A DNA stretch of 20,358 nt from CAVSUZ01 sp963791885. Lineage in GTDB: Bacteria > Pseudomonadota > Alphaproteobacteria > Acetobacterales > Acetobacteraceae. The stretch lies in NCBI GenBank assembly GCA_963791885.1, contig CAWBUL010000009.1, positions 1-20,358 of the forward strand, read 5' to 3'. Shown piece by piece: positions 8,056 to 16,917 of this stretch. A program made the position numbers and the translations under genes. Position 1 is the first letter of the stretch; each line of letters starts with the position of its first letter. A model generated the notes under the pieces. It ran no database searches. It was not told where the DNA came from and saw nothing but the letters and a program-made list of their open reading frames with translations.

Positions 8056-8514
8056 TCAGGAATGAACCTTGCGCGCTTGCTGTTTGAGCGCATCCATCAC
8101 GCGGATGTGGGGGATGGGGCCGTAGCTGATGCGCGAGACGCCAAGCTTTGTCAGTTGATCATTGGATGGCACGCCGTCCATGATCATGACGTTGACCGGC
8201 AGCGTGACGCCGTCACAAATCCGACCGATCAGCGCTCCGTCTTTCAGGCCGGGGATGAGGAACCCAGAGGCGCCAGAAGCGGCGTATGCTTTGCCCCTGT
8301 CGAGAGCCTCGCTGACAGACTGCGCCGGATCACCGTCCATAAAGAACACGTCCGTCCGAGCGTTGATGAAGAGCGGAATGCCTTTGCGCTCTGCTGTGGA
8401 GCGGATGGAAGCGATCCGACGCGCCTGGCGGTCGATCCCGTAAAGGCCCTCGCTCTTGACGACCAGATCCTCAAAGTTGATGCCGATCACGCCGAGATCG
8501 ATCAGTCGCGCGAC
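8056..8514 (-). pseudogene. 5'-truncated isocitrate lyase / PEP mutase family gene
   Basis: The frame reads SVARLIDLGVIGINFEDL, then LFINARTDVFF, GASGFLIPGLKD and LPVNVMIMDGVPS, ending KVHS at 8056. These are the second half of the (beta/alpha)8 barrel of the isocitrate lyase/phosphoenolpyruvate phosphomutase superfamily, which cleaves or forms C-C or P-C bonds in 2-oxo or carboxy acids. Full members have about 250-280 residues. The first 90 or so, including the strand with the metal ligands, are missing. An in-frame stop lies at 8533-8535, and the sequence upstream belongs to a different remnant. The GTG at 8490 is internal to a conserved strand and is not a real start. Confidence 0.75.
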
Positions 8515-8665
8515 GCTTGCACAGCACGGCCCTTACCGAGCTTGCGGACGATCAGGGCCCGGAGGCCGTCATAGGCGTCGGTAACAGCCGGCCCCCGATA
8601 TCCCCAGCTTTCGCGAGCGCATCGGCCGACAGGGCTCCGATGATGCTGGCAAGGAGTTCACCCAT
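8506..8665 (-). pseudogene. N-terminal remnant of a small helical protein, frameshifted
   Basis: From the ATG at 8665 the frame reads MGELLASIIGALSADALAKA. A -1/+2 shift near 8590-8600 leads to VTDAYDGLRALIVRKLGKG. Together these resemble the start of small helical proteins with a DAYxxLKxLIxRKxG pattern, which I recall only as hypothetical proteins. The family assignment is tentative. The remnant ends abruptly where the isocitrate-lyase-family fragment begins, on the same strand, as if a deletion fused two genes. Confidence 0.35.
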
Positions 8666-8829
8666 CCGCGCATCCTCCGTTATACCGGTAAGCCATCAAA
8701 TTATCCGGTCAACAGAGAAGGGAGCAGTGCGATGGCCTTTTGGCTGTCGCCGGGGGTGGTCGCTTTCGGGGCAGGCAGGGCCCAATCCGCGGGCCTTGCA
8801 GCCGCATCGAAGCACACTGTTCAATCGCT

Positions 8830-9582
8830 TCAACGCTCCGCGGTTGGCAGAGCAGGAGCGCCCGCGACGGCGCCGGCGGACTCGTCCTTCAGGGCGACGC
8901 CGGAGAAGCCTCGTTCGCGCATGCGTTCCAGCAGCAGCCAGATGCGACGGGCGGCCTCGGCGGGCGGTAGTCCCTCGGGGCGGATGTTGGAGATGCAGTT
9001 GCGGTCGGCATCGGTGGTGGATGGCGTCGGGTTCCAGGTGACGTAGGCACCGAGACTGTCGGGCGCTGACAGGCCCGGGCGTTCGCCGAGCAGGATGAGG
9101 ACGGATGTGGCGGCGCCTTGACGGGCGATGGCGTCGCCGAGTGCGACACGCCCATGCCGCGCGATAACAATCGGCGCGATGCGCCATCGGTGGAGTGCCG
9201 GGAGCAGGGCGGCGAGAACGGCGGGTGCGTGGGATTGCGCGGCAGCGGCCGACAGCCCGTCGGCCACGACGATGGCGAGATCGCCGGGATGCGGGGGCAG
9301 CACGGTGCCGGGTTTGAGTTGGCGGCCGAGGTCGGGGCGGAGCAGGTAGGTGGTGCGGTCGGGCGCGGCGCTTTCGGCGATGTGGATGGGTGTGGGCGCA
9401 CCAATGTTTTGCAGGTCCGTGCGGAGCTGATCGGTGTCCAATTCGGTGTGCACCGCGTCGCGCGCTCGGGCGTGGGCGAGGCGGAAATCGAGCAGCGGCG
9501 TGGTGGCGAGCGACGCGCCGGACCGTGCCAGGCCGATGCGCGCGGCGGTGAGCCTGCGCGCGGGCGCCCAGAGGTCAGGCAT
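8830..9582 (-). CDS. eutC: Ethanolamine ammonia-lyase small subunit EutC
   Basis: This is the light chain of the cobalamin-dependent enzyme that splits ethanolamine into acetaldehyde and ammonia. The 250-residue protein begins MPDLWAPARRLTAARIGLAR and shows the family segments LDFRLAHARARDAVH, GDLAIVVADGLSA, PIVIARHGRVALGD and LGERPGLSAPDSLGAYVTW, followed by DRNCISNIRPEGL. The N-terminal linker is shorter than in enteric EutC, as is common outside microcompartment operons. It lies 78 bp downstream of eutB, and that gap holds a REP-like palindrome. No other eut genes (reactivase, shell proteins) are in view, so this looks like a microcompartment-independent, catabolic or nitrogen-scavenging form. 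Confidence 0.93.
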   Translation of the reverse strand: MPDLWAPARRLTAARIGLARSGASLATTPLLDFRLAHARARDAVHTELDTDQLRTDLQNIGAPTPIHIAESAAPDRTTYLLRPDLGRQLKPGTVLPPHPGDLAIVVADGLSAAAAQSHAPAVLAALLPALHRWRIAPIVIARHGRVALGDAIARQGAATSVLILLGERPGLSAPDSLGAYVTWNPTPSTTDADRNCISNIRPEGLPPAEAARRIWLLLERMRERGFSGVALKDESAGAVAGAPALPTAER

Positions 9583-9610
9583 GGAGTGGTTTTTTGTGCG
9601 TCATTTCGGA

Positions 9611-9650
9611 CGAGATTGCTTCGTCGCACTGCGCGCTCCTCGCAATGACA
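9611..9650. repeat. REP-like palindromic repeat, copy 1 (in the eutB-eutC gap)
   Basis: Read on the - strand, this is GTCATTGCGAGGAG, a short GC-rich palindromic middle, then CGACGAAGCAATCTCG. The outer parts pair imperfectly (ATTGCGAGGA against TCGACGAAGCAAT-like ends). The same consensus is widespread in intergenic DNA of many proteobacteria. A second copy is at 18731-18777. Confidence 0.7.
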
Positions 9651-9660
9651 TGAGGACGGG

Positions 9661-11054
9661 TCATTCTCCTGGGGCCGGTTCGTATAAGAGCGTGCGGAAG
9701 GTGGGGGGCAGTTCGGGCGGACGGATGCGGGCGGCACGGTCGAGCAGTCCTTGCGTTTGTAACCATTCTTCGAACTCGGGGGCGGGACGTTTGCCGAGGA
9801 GTTCACGGGTGGCCAGCGCGTCGTGAAAGGAGGTGCTCTGGTAGCCGAGCATGACGTCGTCGGCGCCGGGCACGCCCATGACGAAGTTCACGCCCGCGGT
9901 GGCAAGCAGCGTGAGCAGCATGTCCATGTCGTCCTGATCGGCCTCGGCATGGTTGGTGTAGCACACGTCGCAGCCCATCGGCACGCCGAGCAGCTTGCCG
10001 CAGAAATGATCCTCGATGCCGGCGCGAATAATCTCCTTGCCGTTGTAGAGATATTCGGGGCCGATGAAACCAACCACGGTGTTGACGAGCAGGGGAGAGA
10101 AGGCGCGGGCGACGGCGTAGGCGCGGGCTTCGAGAGTTTGCTGGTCCACGTTGTGATGCGCGCCGGCGGAGAGTGCACTCCCCTGCCCTGTTTCGAAATA
10201 CATCACGTTGTCGCCGATGGTGCCGCGGTGGAGCGCGAGCGCGGCGTCGCGCGCCTCGGCGAGATCGGCGAGAGAGATGCCGAAGGAGCGGTTCGCGGCT
10301 TCCGTGCCGGCGATGGATTGGAAGACGAGATCGACGGGCGCGCCTTGGCGGATCAGGCCGAGCGTGGTGCTGACATGGGCGAGGACGCAGGTCTGGGTGG
10401 GGATGTCGAGGCGGCGGCGGATGTCGTCGAGCAGGAGCAGAAGGTCGCGGGTGCGCTCGGGGCTGTCGGTGGCGGGGTTGATGCCGATGACGGCATCGCC
10501 CGCGCCGAGAAGGAGACCGTCGAGGACGCTGGCGGCGATGCCGCGGGGGTCATCCGTCGGGTGATTGGGCTGGAGGCGGACGGAGAGACGGCCGGGCAGA
10601 CCGATGGTGTTGCGAAAGCGCGTGACAACTCGGCAGCGGGCGGCGATGACCAGCATGTCCTGGATGCGACAGAGCTTACTGACAGCGGCGGCCATCTCGG
10701 GGGTGAGGCCGGGGGCGAGCGCGGTTAGGGATTCGGTGGTGGCGTCGTCGGAAAGCAGCCAATCGCGGAGACCACCGACGGTGAGGTGGGAGATCGACGC
10801 GAAGGCGTGCGCGTTGTGCGAGTCGATGATGAGGCGGGTGACCTCGTCCGATTCTGGTACGGGACCACCGGTTCGTTCAGGAAGGTCGTGAGGGGCAGGT
10901 CGGCGAGCGCGATCTGGGCGGCGACGCGCGCTTCCTCGGAGGGCGCGGCGATGCCGGCGAGGCGGTCGCCACTGCGCGCCGGGGTCGCGTGGGCGAGCAG
11001 CGTTGGTAGGGAGTCGAAGGTGTAACGATGGCCGCCGATGGTGGTGTGGCGCAA
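9661..11054 (-). pseudogene. eutB: Ethanolamine ammonia-lyase large subunit EutB, frameshifted
   Basis: The heavy chain carries the active site. The frame from 11054 gives TFDSLPTLLAHATPARSGDR and FLNEPVVPY. The next frame resumes at ESDEVTRLIIDSHNAHAF and runs to 9661. At 10855-10858 either two bases (CA) are extra or one is missing; removing CA gives the family-like PYESDEVTRLI. Downstream, RLQPNHPTDDPRG (substrate-binding Arg and Gln), MYFETGQGSALSAG (active-site Glu) and GCDVCYTNHAEADQDD are intact. The gene is full length otherwise (about 464 codons). The start is TTG at 11054, backed by AGGAGAG 5 nt upstream. The frameshift abolishes the subunit unless it is a sequencing error. eutC follows on the same strand. 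Confidence 0.9.
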
Positions 11055-11059
11055 CGGGA

Positions 11060-11066
11060 CTCTCCT
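11060..11066 (-). promoter_or_regulatory. Shine-Dalgarno sequence of eutB deciding a TTG start
   Basis: AGGAGAG lies 5 nt before TTG at 11054-11052, which begins MRHTTIGGHRYTFD, aligned with known EutB N-termini. No ATG in the frame fits. The 66 bp between eutB and the divergent reductase gene must hold both promoters; I cannot assign -35/-10 boxes with confidence. Confidence 0.6.
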
Positions 11067-11120
11067 GCCGGGCGCGTTTCAGGCGTATGATAGCGGCCTG
11101 GATTGGGGCAGAAAGCGAAT

Positions 11121-12188
11121 ATGGAACAGCCGCGAATCGCCATCATGGGGACGGGTGCGGTCGGTGGCTATGCCGGCGCACATATGGCTCAGGCCGGGCA
11201 CGATGTGACGTTCATCGATCCGTGGCCGGAGCATGTGGAGCGGATGCGCTCCCATGGGCTGCGGATCAGCCACGTCACCGGCGAAGAGTTCACCACGCCC
11301 GTGCGCGCGCTGCACCTGACCGACGTGCAGCACCTGGCGAAGGAAAAGCCGATCGACATCGCGTTCGTCTGCATGAAGTCGTACGACACGGGGTGGGCGA
11401 CGCGGATGGTCGCTCAGTATCTGGCGCCGAACGGGTTCGTGGTGTCGCTGCAGAACTGCATGAATGAAGAGACGGTGGCCGGTGTGGTCGGCTGGGGGAA
11501 GACGCTGGGGTGCATCGCGTCGTCAATCACGGTCGAGCTGTGCGAGCCGGGCCATGTGCGGCGCGCTGCGGGCAAGAGCCGCGGGAAGGGGCATGTGGTG
11601 TTCCGCGTGGGTGAGGTGCATGGGCGCATCACCGATCGAGTGGAGCAGGTGCGGAAGCTCGTGGATTATGCGGATGGCTCGCTGGTCACGAATAATCTGT
11701 GGGGCGAGCGTTGGTCCAAGCTGGTGACGAACGCGATGGGGAATGGGTTGTCGGCGTGCACCGGGATGGTTTCGCGCGATCTGCTGCTGGACGACACGTT
11801 GCGGCGGTTCGGCGCGCGGGTCGGGTCGGAAGCGATTCGTGTGGGGCAGGCGCTGGGGTATTCGCTGGAGGAGATTCTGCACCTTGATCCGGAGGTGATC
11901 GCGAAGGCGGGCGAAGGTGATGAGGCGGCGACTCGCGAATACGACGAACACCGGCTGGCGGAAGCGAAGAAGCCGGGCGGCGGGGCGCACCGGCCGTCCA
12001 TGGGACAGGACATGGTGAAGGGACGGCGGACGGAGATCGAGTTCCTCAACGGGTTCGTGGTGCGCAAGGCGGAGGAGATCGGATTGGCGGCGCGAGCGAA
12101 TGCGGCACTGACAGATATCGTGACGCGGGTGGAGCGTGGGGAGTTGCGGCCGGATCCGAAGCACATCACGGAGCTGCGGCTGAATTAG
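11121..12188 (+). CDS. 2-dehydropantoate 2-reductase (ketopantoate reductase) family protein
   Basis: This 355-residue NADPH-dependent reductase has an N-terminal Rossmann fold (RIAIMGTGAVGGY, nucleotide loop GTGAVG at residues 10-15). It also has a conserved Lys in FVCMKSYDTGW, the second catalytic Lys in ERWSKLVTNAMGNGLSA, and the C-terminal signature SMGQDMVKGRRTEIEFLNG. It may reduce ketopantoate to pantoate in pantothenate synthesis, but the protein is longer than E. coli PanE (303 residues) and paralogues of this family act on other 2-oxo acids, so I give no symbol. I prefer the ATG at 11121 (MEQPRIAIM) over 11103 because the fold begins there. dnaE follows after 1 bp, suggesting co-transcription. 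It diverges from eutB. Confidence 0.85.
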   Translation: MEQPRIAIMGTGAVGGYAGAHMAQAGHDVTFIDPWPEHVERMRSHGLRISHVTGEEFTTPVRALHLTDVQHLAKEKPIDIAFVCMKSYDTGWATRMVAQYLAPNGFVVSLQNCMNEETVAGVVGWGKTLGCIASSITVELCEPGHVRRAAGKSRGKGHVVFRVGEVHGRITDRVEQVRKLVDYADGSLVTNNLWGERWSKLVTNAMGNGLSACTGMVSRDLLLDDTLRRFGARVGSEAIRVGQALGYSLEEILHLDPEVIAKAGEGDEAATREYDEHRLAEAKKPGGGAHRPSMGQDMVKGRRTEIEFLNGFVVRKAEEIGLAARANAALTDIVTRVERGELRPDPKHITELRLN

Positions 12189-12189
12189 C

Positions 12190-15100
12190 GTGGCGGGTTT
12201 CGTTCACCTCCGTGTTCACTCCGCCTATTCGCTGAGTGAAGGGGCGATCAAGGCGGACAAACTGCCGGCGCTGGCGCGCGATGCGGGCATGCCGGCCGTG
12301 GCGATCACGGATTCGAACAACCTGTTCGGCGCGCTGGAGTTCAGCCAGGCCTGCGTGGCGAAGGGTGTGCAGCCGATCGTCGGCTGCCAGATCGCGCTGA
12401 GTCGGACGGACAATCCGCGGTTGGCTCCGGACCCGCTGGTGCTGCTGGCGCAGGACGCGGCGGGGCTGAGCAATCTGCAGCGGCTGAGTTCATCCGGGTT
12501 TCTAGAGACTGACCCGTCACTGCCGGCGCAGGTTTCGTTTGAGACGTTGGCGGCGCATGCGGCTGGGCTGATGGTGCTGACCGGAGGATCGCCCGGACCC
12601 GTCGCACGGTTGATGAGCGAGGGTCAGAAGGCGGAGGCAGAGCGGCTGCTGCACGCGTTGTGCGAGGCTTTTCCCGAGCGGGTCGCGATGGAACTCCATC
12701 GGCATGGGCTGGAGGCGCAGCGGCTGGTCGAGCCGGGGCTGATTGCGCTGGCGGATGCGGCGCGGGTTCCGCTGGTTGCCACCAATGACTGCTACTTCGC
12801 CAAGCCCGACATGCATGAGGCTCATGCCGCGCTGCTATGCATCGCGGAGGGTAAGCTGCTGTCGGATCCGGACCGGCGTCATGTATCGCCAGAGCAGTGG
12901 TTCAAGCCGGCGCCGGATATGCGTGTGCTGTTCGCGGACCTGCCGGAGGCGTGCAACAACACGCTCGCCATTGCGCGGCGGTGCGCGGTCATGGCGGAGC
13001 CGCGCAAACCGCTGCTGCCGGTCTCGCCCAAGGTCACGCCGGGCAGCACGGAGGAAGAGACGGTGCGCGCGATGGCCCGTGCGGGCTTGCAGCGGCGCAT
13101 GGAAGCGATAGGGGCGGATACGGACACGAGGGCGCGGTACGAAGAACGGCTAGAGTTCGAACTCGGCGTGATCGCCAGCATGGGTTTCGCCGGATACTTC
13201 CTGATCGTCGCGGATTTCATTCAATGGGCCAAGGCGCAGGGGATTCCGGTGGGGCCGGGACGCGGCTCGGGCGCCGGGTCCGTCGCCGCCTGGGCGCTGA
13301 CGATCACGGATCTGGATCCGCTGCAGTTCGATCTGCTGTTCGAGCGGTTCTTGAATCCCGAGCGGATTTCGATGCCGGATTTCGACATCGATTTCTGTCA
13401 GGAGGGGCGAGACCGCGTCATCGAGTATGTGCGCCGGGAATACGGCGACGACCGGGTGGCGCAGATTATAACCTTCGGCAAGCTGCAAGCGCGTGCGGCA
13501 GTGCGCGATGTGGGGCGTGTGCTTGGCATGCCGTTCGGTCAGGTGAACCGGATCGCGGAGCTGATTCCGAACAATCCGGCCAAACCGGTGACGCTGAAGG
13601 AGGCTGTCGACGGCGAGCCTCGGTTGCAGCAGATGCGCGACGACGATGAGAGCGTGCGCCGGTTGCTGGAAATCGCGTTACAGTTAGAGGGGCTGTACCG
13701 GCATGCGTCCACGCATGCAGCCGGGGTGGTAATCGGCGACCGGCCATTGATTGAACTGGTGCCGCTGTATCGCGATCCGCGCTCGGAGTTCCTGGTCACG
13801 CAATACTCCATGAAGCACGTGGAGCAGGCGGGACTGGTGAAGTTTGATTTTTTGGGACTGACGACGCTGACGATATTAGAGCGCGCGGTCGGGTTTCTGC
13901 GCGATCTGGGGATGAGCGTCGATCTGGCTCGGCTGAAGCTGGATGATATCAAAACGTACGAGATGCTGGGGCGCGGCGACGCGGGCGGGGTGTTCCAGTT
14001 CGAAGGTCAGGGCATGCGGGACGCACTGCGGCAGATGCGGCCCGACAGATTCGAAGATCTGATCGCTCTCGGTGCGCTGTACCGGCCGGGACCGATGGCG
14101 AATATCCCGGATTACTGCCGACGAAAGCATGGTGAGGCGTGGGAGGCGCCGCATCCTCTGCTGCATGACCTCCTGAAAGAAACGTACGGCATCATCGTCT
14201 ATCAGGAACAGGTGATGCAGATCGCTCAGGTGATGGCGGGCTATTCACTGGGAGCCGCTGATCTGCTGCGCCGCGCGATGGGCAAGAAGATCCGTTCGGA
14301 GATGGAGGCGCAACGCAAGATCTTCATGGATGGCGCGATCGGACGGGGCATCGATCCGGTGAAGGCTGAGGAGGTCTTTGACCTGATGGCGAAGTTCGCC
14401 GATTACGGTTTCAACAAGTCGCACGCAGCGGCGTACGCGCTGGTGGCGTATCAGACGGCGTGGATGAAGGCGAACCATCCGGAGGTGTTCCTCGCGGCCT
14501 GCATGAGCCTGGCGATTGCGAATACTGACCGGATCGCTGCACTGAAGCAGGAGGCGGAGCGTGCTGGGATTCCAATCCTGGCGCCGGACATCAATGCCTC
14601 GGGTGCGGACTTTACGGTGGAACGTATGGAGGATGCGCGGCTAGCGATCCGCTACGCGCTCGCGGCGGTCAAGAAGGTCGGTGTGGCGGCGATGGAGTCT
14701 GTCGTCACAACGCGGGGCGATAAGGCGTTTGCGAGCGTTGCGGAGTTCGCGGCACGGGTGGATCCGCGGCAGCTCAACCGGATGCAGATCGAGAATCTGA
14801 TTCGGGCGGGTGCTTTCGATCGGTTGGAAGCGAACCGTGCTCGATTGTTCGCTGGGGCGGACATGATCCTGCGACGGGCGCAGTCGTTGCAGGAGGAAGC
14901 GGAGACGGGACAGATCGGGCTCTTCGGCGGCAACGGCACGCCGGATGCTATCCGGTTGCCGGATGTGCCGGAATGGCCGCGGCTGGAGCGGCTGACCTAC
15001 GAGGCGGAGGCGATCGGCTTTCATCTCACGGCGCATCCGCTGGATGCGTATGGTCCTGTGCTGCGGCGGTTGGGCGTGGTGCCGATCGCCCGGATCGAGC

Positions 15101-15603
15101 ACAACGCGCAGGCGGGGGTGACGCGGGTGAAGCTGGCGGGAACGGTTGTCGGATCGAAGATTCGGCCGACTCGGACCGGCAGCAAGATGGCGTTCCTGTC
15201 GATTTCCGATCAGTCGGGCGGGTGCGAAGTGACGCTGTTCAGCGAGGTGCTGGGGCGGTCGTACGCGCTGCTGGCAGAGAACACCAACGTGCTGATCACG
15301 GCGGACCTGCAAGTTCAGGGTGAGAGCCTGCGCATCACGGCGCAGGATGTGGCCGCGCTGGATCAGGCTGCGTCGGGTGTCGGTGCAGCGATCAAGGTAT
15401 GGCTGGCGGAAACAGCGTCGGTGCCGCACATCCGCGACGTGCTGGCACGGGACGGCGCGGGCAAAGGGCGCGTGGTGCTGGTGCCGATGCTGGATGGTGT
15501 CCGGCAGGTCGAGATCGCGCTGCCGGGTGGGTTTCAGGTGACGCCACGCCTGGCGGAGGCGCTATTGGCCTCCCCAGGGGTGCAGCGGGTCGAGGAGATT
15601 TAG
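12190..15603 (+). CDS. dnaE: DNA polymerase III alpha subunit DnaE
   Basis: This is the replicative polymerase catalytic subunit, 1137 residues (E. coli 1160). It has an N-terminal PHP domain (VHLRVHSAYSLSEGAIKAD, about 1-200) and a Pol III palm with the catalytic pair in MPDFDIDF (D399, D401) and the third Asp in VKFDFLGL (D553). The fingers region includes RHASTHAAGVVI. A helix-hairpin-helix lies near 845-880, a beta-clamp-binding motif QIGLF at 908-912, and an OB fold near 978-1055 (TRVKLAGTVVGSKI). The clamp motif and overall length favour the main DnaE over the error-prone DnaE2. The start is GTG, 1 bp after the reductase stop, with only a distant GGAG upstream, so translational coupling is plausible. 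The gene is intact with strong GC3 bias. Confidence 0.96.
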   Translation: MAGFVHLRVHSAYSLSEGAIKADKLPALARDAGMPAVAITDSNNLFGALEFSQACVAKGVQPIVGCQIALSRTDNPRLAPDPLVLLAQDAAGLSNLQRLSSSGFLETDPSLPAQVSFETLAAHAAGLMVLTGGSPGPVARLMSEGQKAEAERLLHALCEAFPERVAMELHRHGLEAQRLVEPGLIALADAARVPLVATNDCYFAKPDMHEAHAALLCIAEGKLLSDPDRRHVSPEQWFKPAPDMRVLFADLPEACNNTLAIARRCAVMAEPRKPLLPVSPKVTPGSTEEETVRAMARAGLQRRMEAIGADTDTRARYEERLEFELGVIASMGFAGYFLIVADFIQWAKAQGIPVGPGRGSGAGSVAAWALTITDLDPLQFDLLFERFLNPERISMPDFDIDFCQEGRDRVIEYVRREYGDDRVAQIITFGKLQARAAVRDVGRVLGMPFGQVNRIAELIPNNPAKPVTLKEAVDGEPRLQQMRDDDESVRRLLEIALQLEGLYRHASTHAAGVVIGDRPLIELVPLYRDPRSEFLVTQYSMKHVEQAGLVKFDFLGLTTLTILERAVGFLRDLGMSVDLARLKLDDIKTYEMLGRGDAGGVFQFEGQGMRDALRQMRPDRFEDLIALGALYRPGPMANIPDYCRRKHGEAWEAPHPLLHDLLKETYGIIVYQEQVMQIAQVMAGYSLGAADLLRRAMGKKIRSEMEAQRKIFMDGAIGRGIDPVKAEEVFDLMAKFADYGFNKSHAAAYALVAYQTAWMKANHPEVFLAACMSLAIANTDRIAALKQEAERAGIPILAPDINASGADFTVERMEDARLAIRYALAAVKKVGVAAMESVVTTRGDKAFASVAEFAARVDPRQLNRMQIENLIRAGAFDRLEANRARLFAGADMILRRAQSLQEEAETGQIGLFGGNGTPDAIRLPDVPEWPRLERLTYEAEAIGFHLTAHPLDAYGPVLRRLGVVPIARIEHNAQAGVTRVKLAGTVVGSKIRPTRTGSKMAFLSISDQSGGCEVTLFSEVLGRSYALLAENTNVLITADLQVQGESLRITAQDVAALDQAASGVGAAIKVWLAETASVPHIRDVLARDGAGKGRVVLVPMLDGVRQVEIALPGGFQVTPRLAEALLASPGVQRVEEI

Positions 15604-15612
15604 TTTTAGCTG

Positions 15613-15661
15613 AAAGCGAGATTCACGCGCTCCGACGTGCCGCCTCGCGCGATCTCGCTTT
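15613..15661. terminator. Hairpin between convergent dnaE and porin genes
   Basis: AAAGCGAGAT (15613-15622) and ATCTCGCTTT (15652-15661) are perfect inverted repeats. The stem can extend through CGCGC/GCGCG after a 3-nt bulge. It fills the 63-bp gap between two convergent stops, so it may terminate both directions. The T runs are short. Confidence 0.6.
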
Positions 15662-15666
15662 GGCCG

Positions 15667-16911
15667 TCAGAACAGCACGCCGGTTTCGAGCACACCGCGA
15701 ACCTGATTCGCCTTGTTGAGATTCGGCCCAAGTGCGTAGCCGCTGATCGGATCGATGAGCGTCACAACGGAAAAGTCTCCGCGGAGGAAATAGCGGTTCC
15801 ATTGAAAGGTCGGCGTCGCGGTGAACGACATCGCCTTGCTGCTCGGACCGTAAAGAAGATTCGGTGCACCATCCGCGAGGCTTCCGGTCGAGCCGATGTA
15901 TTCGATGCGGCCGCCAAGACTGAAATGCGGATTGAATGTGTACGTGGCCAGGACGGCAGCGCCGTAGGTCCAGGCATCCTGCTGGAAGCCGAGTGATGGG
16001 TTCTTGGGGACGTGGCTCCACTGGACGTAGGGTGTCACGGTCCAGGGGCCATTGGTGTACGTGTAGATGATGTTGTAGATGGAGCTGTTGTTCTGGGCGA
16101 GCGGCGTGGCGTAGGTGGCCAGACTGGTCCTGCCGAGATTCCCGCCCGCGGCAAATACCAGGGTGTTGGAACTGTTTATGGTCCAGGTTGCCGAGCCGGA
16201 GATCCAGTTGAATACGTCAGAGTAGTAGCCATCGTTGAATGAAAGCGCGAAGGCGAGAGGGCCCATCGTGTAGTTCGCCTGCACACCACGGCTCACCGCC
16301 GGCTCCTGGTTCCACAGAAGGCCGCGTTCGATGTTCATATTCTCAAAGCTGAACGTGTATTCGGCACCGATGAGCGTGGGCAGTTTCCCACCCTCGATGG
16401 AGAAATTGCTGGTCGGTGCGATCTTGATATACGCCTGTGGAACAGGGCCGAAGAAGTCAGGGTTGGTTTCGGTAACGGGGATGTACGTGCTGCCGAGGGA
16501 TGGAAGCGTGTAAGCGCCGATCTGCACATAATACTGCAGGATCCCATCAGTCTTCTGGATCATGATCTGGGCGTTGCTGAGGTCGATCTGCCCGTTTCTG
16601 TTGGTCGGCAGCGGGTTGGTCTGAGCGAATCCTAAGCCGCTCAGTACGCCCGTGATGTAGTTCTTTCCGAGCGGACCGAGATCCACGCTGAGTGGGTTAG
16701 GACTGAACGCGAGAGGACCGGTCATGCCGGGGGTCGGCAAGGTGACGGTGGTTGAAGCCGGAGCGGGCGTGCTCGCGGGAGCGGTAGCCGTCGCTGCTCC
16801 AGATGCCCCGGGCTGTGGGCTTGCCGGGGCCGGCGTGGTGGTTTGGGCGAAAGCAGGGGCAGTCACGCCCAAGGCGATGGCGATCATGGGTATGGCGGTC
16901 ACGGGACGCAT
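15667..16911 (-). CDS. Outer-membrane beta-barrel porin (BBP2/OmpL-like)
   Basis: The protein starts MRPVTAIPMIAIALGVTAP with a signal peptide ending AFAQ, then an Ala/Pro/Thr-rich linker of about 40 residues. The barrel part has alternating hydrophobic strands such as QYYVQIGAYTLP, FSFENMNIERGLLWNQEP, WTVTPYVQWSH and FSLGGRIEYIGS. It ends ETGVLF with the terminal Phe used by the BAM assembly machinery. The length (414 residues) and strand pattern fit the putative porin-2 (BBP2/OmpL-like) family; the solute is unknown. The start at 16911 is chosen for the signal peptide. An IS sits 6 bp upstream and has cut the ribosome binding site away from this ATG, so expression is doubtful or now depends on the IS. 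Confidence 0.85.
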   Translation of the reverse strand: MRPVTAIPMIAIALGVTAPAFAQTTTPAPASPQPGASGAATATAPASTPAPASTTVTLPTPGMTGPLAFSPNPLSVDLGPLGKNYITGVLSGLGFAQTNPLPTNRNGQIDLSNAQIMIQKTDGILQYYVQIGAYTLPSLGSTYIPVTETNPDFFGPVPQAYIKIAPTSNFSIEGGKLPTLIGAEYTFSFENMNIERGLLWNQEPAVSRGVQANYTMGPLAFALSFNDGYYSDVFNWISGSATWTINSSNTLVFAAGGNLGRTSLATYATPLAQNNSSIYNIIYTYTNGPWTVTPYVQWSHVPKNPSLGFQQDAWTYGAAVLATYTFNPHFSLGGRIEYIGSTGSLADGAPNLLYGPSSKAMSFTATPTFQWNRYFLRGDFSVVTLIDPISGYALGPNLNKANQVRGVLETGVLF

Positions 16912-16917
16912 TAATTC

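Noticed and set aside
9823..10728. 301-codon open frame on the + strand opposite eutB
   Set aside because: It mirrors the strongly biased eutB sequence; low-complexity content (G, A, V, E rich) and no family motifs. It is a GC-rich shadow.
14641..15429. 262-codon open frame on the - strand opposite dnaE
   Set aside because: Arg/His/Gln-rich antisense shadow of a conserved gene, with no start context.
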